64,000 nt of DNA, taken from contig CAWGPM010000012.1 of NCBI GenBank assembly GCA_963824415.1, forward strand, positions 28,286 to 92,285, read 5' to 3'. The notes beneath the pieces were generated by a model. The model was not told where the DNA came from. It was given only the letters and a program-made list of their open reading frames with translations, and did not search any database. This DNA is from JABDQA01 sp963824415. GTDB taxonomy: Bacteria > Desulfobacterota > Desulfobulbia > Desulfobulbales > Desulfocapsaceae. Made by a program: the position numbers and the translations under genes. Positions 53,875 to 61,920 of the stretch are shown here, piece by piece. Positions within the stretch are counted from its first letter, which is position 1; the number at the start of each line of letters is the position of its first letter.

Positions 53875-54621
53875 ATGGCTGACAACGCAGGCGGCGACAA
53901 GGAAGTGGACAAAAAACAGCTTGCCCGGGAGATTATCGATTTCTTTCAGCGCACCATGGTCCATCATGGCCTCTGGTATACAGAGGTCAAACACCAGATG
54001 GGCACTTCCAGGGCCCTGGAAATTCTTGAGGCTGCCTCCGCTACGAGTCTGGCGATCCAGATGAAGCATCTCGGCGCATTGCTCGGTTTTGAGATCGAAG
54101 ATGGTCTGCCGGCGCCGCTGCTTGAAATGGAGACGGAAAAACTGATTGAAATTAAACATCGGCTGGCCAAGAACTGGCTGGTAAACGACGGGGTCTGGTT
54201 CCAGGCCGTGGAGCAGCGGGAAGGCCTGAACGAGGCCAAGCGCTGTAACGATTCATGCTGGGCCCACTTTTCCCCCTATGAGGCCTTCACCATAAAACGG
54301 CAGCTCGGACTGCCCGAGTTGCCTGGTCTCGACGGGTTGAAACGGGCGCTGGGACATCGGCTCTACGAATCGATCAACACCCAGTCGATTGTCGATGAAA
54401 GCGAAACGAGTTTTATCTTCCAGATGAATCAGTGCCGGGTGCAGGTGGCCCGGAAGCGCAAGGGGCTGGCAGATTATCCATGCAAATCTGCGGGCCTGGT
54501 CGAATATGCCTATTTTGCCCGCAGCATTGATTCCCGCATCACCACCGAATGTATCGGCTGCCCTCCCGACGAGCATCCCGAAGCATGGTATTGCGCCTGG
54601 AGATTCTCGATAACATCATAA
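53875..54621 (+). CDS. Cysteine-rich protein, DUF6125-like
   Basis: The 248-residue soluble protein has conserved-looking motifs CNDSCWAHFSPYEA, FQMNQCRVQVARKRKGL, YPCKSAGLVEY and TTECIGCPPDE, with paired cysteines that could bind a metal or cluster. It resembles proteins labelled DUF6125 or L-2-amino-thiazoline-4-carboxylate hydrolase-like in deltaproteobacteria; I am not certain of the family. It lies between the peptidase and enoyl-CoA hydratase genes in the same operon, so a link to acyl-CoA metabolism is plausible but unproven. Confidence 0.65.
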   Translation: MADNAGGDKEVDKKQLAREIIDFFQRTMVHHGLWYTEVKHQMGTSRALEILEAASATSLAIQMKHLGALLGFEIEDGLPAPLLEMETEKLIEIKHRLAKNWLVNDGVWFQAVEQREGLNEAKRCNDSCWAHFSPYEAFTIKRQLGLPELPGLDGLKRALGHRLYESINTQSIVDESETSFIFQMNQCRVQVARKRKGLADYPCKSAGLVEYAYFARSIDSRITTECIGCPPDEHPEAWYCAWRFSITS

Positions 54622-54687
54622 CCACAGTGCAGAGGCGCAGCAGGATACATGAGAGGTTGCTGCCGCACAAAATCAGATGGAGATAAC

Positions 54688-55474
54688 ATGATGCAGATGA
54701 AAAATGTGACCTGCAGCATTGAGCAGAAAACGGCGCTGGTGACCATCAACCGGCCCAAGGCCCTGAATGCGCTGAACCCTGAAACGCTGACAGAGCTGCT
54801 GGAGCTCTTTGCTGAACTGCAAAAAAATACTGAACTGGCCGGCGTTATCATCACCGGCGCTGGCGAGAAGGCCTTCGTGGCCGGTGCCGATATCAGTGTG
54901 ATGCAGGCATATGACCCGCTGGCCGGCCGGGAAATGGGCCGGCTCGGGCACCGGGTCTTGGCTGCCATCGAAGGTTTTCCTCAACCGGTAATTGCAGCGG
55001 TGAACGGCTTTGCGCTCGGCGGTGGGTGTGAATTGGCCCTGGCCTGCGACATACGCATCTGCAGCCCCAACGCGCGCTTTGGCCAGCCGGAGGTCAATCT
55101 GGGCGTGATCCCGGGATTTGGCGGGACCCAGCGGCTTGCCGCGGCTGGTCGGCACCGGGCACGCGCTGGAACTGCTGCTGACCGGTGAGATGATCGATGC
55201 CGAGGAGGCCTGCCGCATCGGGCTGGTCAACCGGGTGGTGCCGGAAGAAGCACTGCTGGCCGAGTGCAGGACTATTATCGAAAAGATAAGCACCAAGGGG
55301 CCGCTGGCCATCAAGCTCTGCAAGGAGGCGGTCAGAGCGGGAATGGAGATGGATATCGATCGGGCCTGCCGCTACGAGGCGGATCTGTTCGGTGTCTGTT
55401 TCGCCAGTGATGATCAGAAAGAGGGGATGAAGGCCTTTCTGGTAAAGCGGGCGCCGAAATTCACCGGCCGATGA
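54688..55474 (+). CDS. Enoyl-CoA hydratase (crotonase family), one frameshift
   Basis: The joined product of about 260 residues has the oxyanion-hole segment FVAGADISVM, the catalytic Glu in GGGCELALACDIRI and a second Glu in FGQPEVNLGVIPGFGG, then the C-terminal LTGEMIDAEEACRIGLVNRVVP. It hydrates crotonyl-CoA to 3-hydroxybutyryl-CoA. At TT 55136-55137 an extra T breaks the frame; removing it restores GTQRLPRLVGTGHALELLL. ATG 54688 is chosen because GGAG stands upstream and the crotonase fold begins directly after it. Confidence 0.88.
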
Positions 55475-55507
55475 AGCTGGTAATCGAACAATAGTGAGCG
55501 GGCAACC

Positions 55508-56663
55508 ATGAATTTTGATCTCAATGAAGAACAGAAGCTGATCCAGGACACAGCCAGAGACTTTGCTCAGGCCGAACTCGAGCCGGTCGCCGCGGCCCTG
55601 GACCGGGGAGAGGACCAGGACGTATTTTATGCGAATCTGGGAAAACTGGCAGAACTCGGCTTCATGGGGCTCAATGTCGCCGATGCATATGGCGGCTCGG
55701 AAGCCGGGGTGATCGCCTTCAGCGTCGCGCTGACCGAGATTGCCAGGGTCTGTGCCTCGACTGCAGTGACGGTTTCGGTGAATAACATGGTCAGCGAGGT
55801 GATCCAGTCCCTGGGCAGCGACGAGCAGAAGCGGAAGTATATACCAAGGCTCTGCAGCGGTGAATACCCGGCCGGCGCTTTTGCCCTGACCGAAGCGGGA
55901 GCAGGGTCCGACCCTGCCTCAATGACCACCAGTGCCGAGCGGATGGGGATTACTGGGTTCTCAACGGCTCGAAAATATTTATTACCAGCGGTTCGTGTGC
56001 GGGCGTCTTTGTTGTCTGGGCGGTGACCGATCCCAGGGCGCCAAAGGGAAAAGGTGTCAGTGTCTTTCTGGTGAAGCCCGGTATCGCGGGTTTCGCCATC
56101 GGTAAGGCTGAAAAGAAGATGGGCCAGCACGGATCAGCCACCAATGAGCTCATCTTCCAGGATTGCAGGATTGGGGGTGACGCATTGATGGGACGCTCAA
56201 CGACGGTTTTCGGGTGGCCGTCACCGAGCTGGCCGGCGGACGCATCGGCATCGGCTCGCTCGGACTTGGTGTCGGCCTGGCGGCAATGGACGCGGCCACC
56301 CGATATTCCCTGGAGCGGGTCCAGTTCGTCAGAAAATCAGCCAGTTTCAGGCTATTCAATGGAAGATCGCCGATCGTTATACCGAACTCGAAGCGGCGCG
56401 GCTGTTGCTCATGAACGCCGCCTATCAGAAGGAACAGGGCAGAGCCTTTGCCAGGGAGGCCTCGATGGCCAAGCGTATTTGCCACCGAAGCCGCCAATCG
56501 GGCCTGCTATGATGCGATGCAGATTCTTGGCGGTTATGGTTACACGACCGATTATCCGATTGAGCGCTACACCCGGGATGCAAGAATGACGACGATCTAT
56601 GAGGGTACCAGCGAGATACAGCGACTCATTATCTCCCGTGCCATCCTGAGGAGCTTCTTCTGA
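55508..56663 (+). pseudogene. Acyl-CoA dehydrogenase, broken by about four frameshifts
   Basis: Frames change near 55940, 56190, 56325 and 56470. Joined, they give about 384 residues: FDLNEEQKLIQDTARDFAQ, AFALTEAGAGSDPASM, YWVLNGSKIFITSGS, ELAGGRIGIGSLGLGVG, QAIQWKIADRYTELEAARLL and the end with ILGGYGYTTDYPIERYTRD, then IYEGTSEIQR carrying the catalytic Glu. It is a paralogue of the enzyme at 45.7 kb and closes the thiolase operon. All conserved motifs survive, so the defects may be sequence errors rather than decay. Confidence 0.8.
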
Positions 56664-56737
56664 TCATTCATGTCATGGGGCGGACGAGCCGGCTCCTACA
56701 ATGAACAGTAACCGAGCGGCAAGGTTTGTGCCGCAGC

Positions 56738-56764
56738 ATGGACGGGTCCGATTCGGACGGTCCA
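56738..56764. terminator. GC-rich hairpin after the fatty-acid operon
   Basis: ATGGACGGGTCCGA can pair with TCGGACGGTCCAT with one bulge. It lies 75 bp after the end of the broken acyl-CoA dehydrogenase. There is no T-run directly after it on the plus strand, so it is a weak terminator candidate. The rest of the space up to about 56900 shows nothing. Confidence 0.35.
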
Positions 56765-56917
56765 TCGTAAAGTTTAATGATTCGATAAATGAGAGGTTTG
56801 TCATCGGTGGGGGCAGATGCTAGATCCTATACCAGTGTAGCGAACCTCCGGTTGCTGTGCTGACGCGACGATCCAGGAAGGAAGCGACGCCGTCCGGAGC
56901 ATCGGCGGCACAGTTAC

Positions 56918-58751
56918 TGCAAAACGAAAATCAGCGCTCAAAAAGCGGTGAGTCTATCAAATCGGGACAACGGTGTTCCATTGGCTCGGCTGCGGCCGAA
57001 ACGCAGCACCTGGCGCAGATTTTCAACCGAAGAGGGCCAACAGCTTCAGCGGCTGGAAATCGTCCGGCTGCTCGGCGCGAGACTGTTCGCTGAACTGCCA
57101 TAGCGGACCGGACCAAAGACTTCAACCTCAACATCCGCACCATCTATCTGGGATCGGCACGGGCCGAAAGCATCGCCAAACACCGGCGCTTTGTCACCCC
57201 CATGAACATGTCCGAGGTTCCCGGCCTGTTCAAGAGCCGCAAGCTGCCGATCGACGTCGCCCTGATCCAGCTCTCCCCTCCGGACGACTTCGGTTGGATG
57301 AGCCTTGGGATGTCGGTGGACGTGACCCTGGCCGCCGCCACGTCCGCCGATTTGGTCATCGCCCAGGTCAACCCCAAGATGCCGCGGGTGATGGGGCAGG
57401 GATTCATCCACGTCAACGACGTGGACGTTCGTCGAGCACGAGGAAGACCTCCGGTGCCTCCGACCCGGCGGTATCCGACTCAGCCCGCCATCGGGTCCCA
57501 GATCGCGCGGCTGATCGAAGACGGGTCCACCCTCCAACTCGGCCTGGATGCGGCCTCCCAGGCCACCCTGCGGGCCCTGCGCAATAAGAACGACCTGGGG
57601 ATCCACTCACAGTTTCTCACCGACGACATGATGCACCTCTATGCCCAGGGGGTGATCACCAACCGCAAAAAAGGGTTGAACGAGGGCAAGATGGTCGCCT
57701 CCTGCGCCATCGGGTCGAGCAACCTCTACGAATTCATCCACGACAACCCCGGCGTCGATTTTCGCCCTTCGGATTACGTCAACGATCCGCTGATCATTTC
57801 CCAGCACCACCGCATGGTTTCCATGAACGTGGCCAAGGCCATCGACTTGACCGGACAGGTGTCGGCCGAGGCCAGCGCCCAGACCCTTTTTGCCGGGGTG
57901 TCGGGAATCGTCGACTTCGTCCGGGGCGCCAAGCGGTCCCCGGGCGGCAAGTCGATCCTGATCCTTCCCTCCACCTCACCGGACGGGAAAACGAGCAACA
58001 TCTATCCCATGCTGCAAAACTCGGCCGTGGTGGTGCCCAGGGGGGACGTTCACTACGTCGCGACCGAATACGGTTCGGTCAACCTGTTCGGCAAGAGCCT
58101 CCAGGAGCGGGCCATGGCCATGATCAGCATCGCCCACCCGAAATTCAGGGAGCAACTGCTCGAAGCGGCCAAAGAGGACGGGCTGGTCGGCGCCGAACGG
58201 ACCCTCGGGGAGGCCCCAGGGGATCTACCCGGTCCGTTTCGAAGAGACCATCGAGATCAAGGGGCAACGGATCACCTTCAGGCCCTCCAAGCCGGTGGAT
58301 GAGCGGCGCATCCAGGAACACTATTACACGCTGGGAAAAGACGACATCATGCGGCGCTTCTTCCACGAAAAAAGCAGCTTCAGCCGCTCGGACGTGGCCG
58401 TCCGCTCCCAGACCGACTACATCAGGGATTTGAGCTTCGTCGCCGTGGTGGGGGAATTCGGCTTCGACAAGGTGGTGGCCGTCGGGGAATACCTGCTTTT
58501 GTCGGAAGCAACATGGCCGAGGTGGCGTTCTCGGTGGACAAACAGCACCAGGGCATGGGGTTGGGCAGGATCCTCATGCGCAAGCTGGCCGAGGCGGCCC
58601 GCGAGAACGGAATCTCCGGCCTGATCGCCTACACTTCCCCCCAGAACCGGGCCATGGTCAGCCTGTTCAAGACCCTGCCCTACAAGGTCAAAAAACGTCT
58701 TTCGACGGCGACACCATCGAGTTGAGCTGCCGCTTCGACCAGCTTGCCTGA
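56918..58751 (+). pseudogene. Acetyl-CoA hydrolase/transferase fused to a GNAT acetyltransferase domain, broken by several frameshifts
   Basis: The main frame (57202-58200) carries LPIDVALIQLSPPDDFGWMSLG, IARLIEDGSTLQLGLDA, NDLGIHSQFLTDDMMHLY and YVATEYGSVNLFGKSLQERA, hallmarks of the acetyl-CoA hydrolase/4-hydroxybutyrate CoA-transferase family. Upstream fragments in other frames (KTKISAQKAVS, IKSGQRCSIGSAAAETQHL, IVRLLGARLFAEL) are the expected N-terminus. Downstream, after a shift at CCCC near 58213, the frame continues into a GNAT domain (YPVRFEETIEIKG, VDKQHQGMGLGRILMRKL) ending at TGA 58751. Further shifts lie near 57430, 57450, 58505 and 58697. The exact start cannot be placed. Two-domain proteins of this kind are known in deltaproteobacteria. 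Confidence 0.75.
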
Positions 58752-58905
58752 ATAGTTTATGGGAAAACAACAAAAATCAATGATATTAATATAATATCTA
58801 CCGCTTATTCAGGCCTGTCTGGGAGCAGTTACCAAAAGCTCGTTTAGATGGCCAGGCGTCAGAGGCCGCAATTGTCCAAGCGCTGCTTTAGCTGTTTTGT
58901 GCCTC

Positions 58906-59116
58906 TTATGTCTTGTATTTGAACGAAACCTTGACGCGGGCCCCGGTAGGAAATGACCTTGCCTTTGTTGAGTTGCATGTCGAGTTCCGAGACCTCGGCA
59001 ATGCGAAGTTCCTTCAGCGACTGCCCGGCGGTTTCAACCGCGGCCTTGGCTGCGTCTTCCCATGATTTGGTGCTGGCTCCCACCAGTTCGATGATTTTGT
59101 AAACACTTTTTGCCAT
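58906..59116 (-). CDS. Dodecin, one frameshift near the C-terminus
   Basis: The sequence encodes VYKIIELVGASTKSWEDAAKAA, the dodecin flavin-binding helix region. As given the frame runs on to 58859 and ends in unrelated residues. Removing one base from CCCC at 58941-58944 gives VISYRARVKVSFKYKT and a stop at 58906, i.e. 69 residues, the usual dodecin size and ending. Dodecins form dodecamers that store flavin. Good GGGAGAAG site. Single gene between a plus-strand gene and ppk. Confidence 0.85.
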
Positions 59117-59216
59117 GATCTTCTCCCGTGACGCAGAGGTTATGGGTCAAGCGGATGCCGGTTGAATGATTCTGAGAAGACAGGAATCCTCAGTACCTTG
59201 TGCTGGACCCGGATGA

Positions 59217-61508
59217 TTATCCGCTGTGGCGGACTGTGCGGTGGAGTGCAGGTTTCAGGCTCGCAAGAAACAGGTATCTGGCCTGAGTAAGCGTTCCCTT
59301 GATCATATTGTAGGGCAAGAAATCATACGCTGTCAAACCGGCAGGCCGATCAGTTGCGTTTTTGCGGTTGGCCCGCTTGTTCGATTTCTTCTGTTTTTTC
59401 TTCTTGGCCATTGGTGAAGAAGCGAGGCGCTGTTCGGCCAGTTCGATGCATATCTCCTGGACGGTCCTCGGGTCTGTCTCCCTGGCCTGGCTGTCTTTTG
59501 ACATAGGTTCCGTCGTCTTCATATCCCAGACGCTGCGCTTATTGGTGAGCTGGACGTCAAGAATCTCACGTAGCCGCTGCTGCAGTTTCTTGTCCTCAAT
59601 GGGCACGACCACCTCGACCCTCGCCTCAAGGTTCCGCTTCATGATATCAGCAGAACCGATAAAGTACTCTTCCTCACCGTTATTCTGAAAATAATAAATA
59701 CGGCTTGCTCCAGAAATCTGCCCACGATGGAGATCACCGGATATTTTCCGACAGGCCGGGGATACCGGGCCTGAGCCGGCAGGGTCTCGAACCAGGAGAT
59801 CCACCTGCACCCCGGCCATCGAGGCCCTGTACAGGGCCGCCGTGATATCCTTATCCTCCAGGGCATTGGTCTTGAACTGAATTTTTCCCGGATTCTTATT
59901 ACTATGTGGCAATCTCCCGCTCGATTTTGTCCAGCAAGGCGCTTTTTCAGCACCCTGGGTGAGGGCAAGAGCTTGCGGTAATTTCTCTCCGGCGCATAGC
60001 CAGTGGTCAGATAATTAAACAACTCGGTAAGATCCTCGGCAATCACCCGATCACAGGTCAGCATCCCCAGATCAGAATAGATCCTGGCCGTGCCTGCATG
60101 ATAATTCCCTGTTCCGATATGGGCGTACCGGCGCAGGCCGTCAAAATCCCTACGCACCACAAAGATGACCTTGGAATGGGTCTTCAGACCGACCACCCCG
60201 TAAGTAACATGGACCCCGGCCTCTTCCAGGTTTTCAGCCCAACGAATATTGGCAGACTCATCAAAGCGGGCCATGAGCTCCACCACCACAGCCACCTGCT
60301 TGCCGTTCTGGGCCGCATCCAGCAGATAGGGAATAATCCGGGAGCCTGCTGAGGTACGGTACAGGGTCATCTTAATGAGCCAAGACCTTGGGGTCACGAC
60401 TAGCTTCTCGAAGAAAACGCTGCACAGAATGTCAAAGGACTCGTAGGGATGCTGAAGCAGAAAAGCGCCCTTTTCCCGGATGATATGAAAGATATTGGCG
60501 AATCTCCAGAAAGACGGGAATGATCAAAGGGTTGATGCAGGGGGTAATGAAATTCCGGGATATCAATGGAGGCGATCTCAAAAAGATCCCGTTTACCGAT
60601 AATACCTTCCACGGTGAACACATCCTTTTCCTCATCAATACCCAGCTCGGCCGCCAACATTCCCCGATGAGTTGCCGACATATCGGCATCCATTCCAATC
60701 GGACAATCTCGGCAAATTTCCGATTGCGCAGGGCCGTCTCAATCACGGCCAGCAGGTCATTGGCATTGGCGCCGTCCTGCTCGGTAATGGCATTACGGGT
60801 GACCCGAAAAAAGGCACAGGACTCTATGACCAGACCCGGAAAAACCACGGACAGATTATTGGCGATCAGGTCCTCAAAACGGATATAAAGATGCTCCCGG
60901 CCCACCCGGATAAAGCGGGGGATACCCACGCCGGTGGGCACCTTGATGCGGTTGAGGAAGGGGTGCGCGTCATGCTGATATTTCGTCACGACCAGCAGGT
61001 TGATAGACAGGTTGGAGATAAAGGGAAAGGGGTGAGCCGGGTCCATGCCCTGGGGGTCAGGAGCGGATAAATTTCTTTCTTGAAATAATTATCCATCTCC
61101 TTTTTCTGGGCATCGTCAGCTCCTTGTAACCGAGAATTTGGATGCCTCCTTGTCCAGCAGTTGACGGAGCTCCGTCTCGCTCCCCCGCTGCTCCTTCAGC
61201 GGGTGCTGGGCAAGAGCATAACATTCATCAATCTGTTGCTGCGGCAACACGACCGTCGACGGTTAGTTTGTTCACCCCCGCGCCGACCTGCTGTTTGAGG
61301 CCGCCAATCCGCTTCATGAAAAATTCGTCAAGGTTGGCGCCGACAATCGCCACGAAAAATAGCCGTTCGAGCAGGGGATCCTGGGGTCCTCCCCCTCGTT
61401 GAGCACCCGGTTATTAAATTCCAGCCAGGTCAGCTCCCGGTTCAGATAAAATTGATGGCTGTCCAGATTGAAAGATGGCGGTTTTGCAGTTGATTTCTGA
61501 CGTTTCAT
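59217..61508 (-). pseudogene. ppk1: Polyphosphate kinase 1, broken by many frameshifts
   Basis: Successive frames carry PPK1 segments in the right order: FYLNRELTWLEFNNRVL, the LDEFF region, PQGMDPAHPFPFISNLSINL, IPRFIRVG, FFRVTRNA, the IREKGAFLLQHPYESFD region, then LKTHSKVIFVVRR (the phosphorylated His), YAHIGTGNYHAGTARIYSDLG, and the C-terminal FIGSADIMKRNLEARVEVVVP. Shifts occur at least near 61385, 61200, 61070, 60700, 60490, 60405 and 59930. An unusually basic tail (MAKKKKQKKSNKRANRKN) follows the normal end. PPK1 makes polyphosphate from ATP. All motifs are kept, so the breaks may be sequence errors. Confidence 0.8.
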
Positions 61509-61920
61509 ATGGTCGCAGTCCCTATCGGTAATGAGTGTTTATCGGAAAAAGATTTGAGTACCATCTGTCACCGGAGGTATCCATTAATTGTATGAAAGGG
61601 GCGAACGATAATCAAGGATGATCGAACAAGGAGGCCCCGCGTGAGTTTTGGGCACTTGAAACAATAAGCCTGAATATTTCACGGGTTGAGACGGCCTGCT
61701 AGCCGAGGAGACTTGGGGAAGGCAATATACGTAATATGCCTTCCCCAAAAGCGACGCGGGATAGCAGGCCGTATCGACTCGCCCAAGGGTGGAAATGCTG
61801 TCTTTTCATCACTGATTCTAAAGGGTACAAACTGTGTTGTTTGCATAATTGTGTAACCTTAGATCAACCTTTTGATATTGTTCAGATAATCATAGTTTTC
61901 GTTGTTTTTCCATGAAATAT
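61509..61920. other. Intergenic region with a large palindrome
   Basis: The 412-bp gap between ppk1 and the cytochrome gene has no ORF of note. It contains a two-step inverted repeat at 61691-61772. The AT-rich remainder near 61800-61920 shows no recognised site. Confidence 0.5.
61691..61772. repeat. 82-bp nested inverted repeat
   Basis: Outer arms ACGGCCTGCTA (61691-61701) and TAGCAGGCCGT (61762-61772) and inner arms TTGGGGAAGGCA (61713-61724) and TGCCTTCCCCAA (61737-61748) are both perfect. The centre contains TACGTA. It would form a strong hairpin and may end transcription of the cytochrome gene, or be a copy of a dispersed palindromic element. Confidence 0.65.

Noticed and set aside
56550..56570. 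Operator-like GATTGAGCGCT inside the second acyl-CoA dehydrogenase
   Set aside because: It encodes the conserved YPIERYTRD motif and lacks the second half (TCGGT) of the palindrome; chance resemblance.
57088..57092. In-frame stop codons in the acetyl-CoA hydrolase and ppk1 regions as further selenocysteine codons
   Set aside because: There the homology switches frame at or near the stops rather than continuing through them, and no Ux(2)C or similar motif follows.
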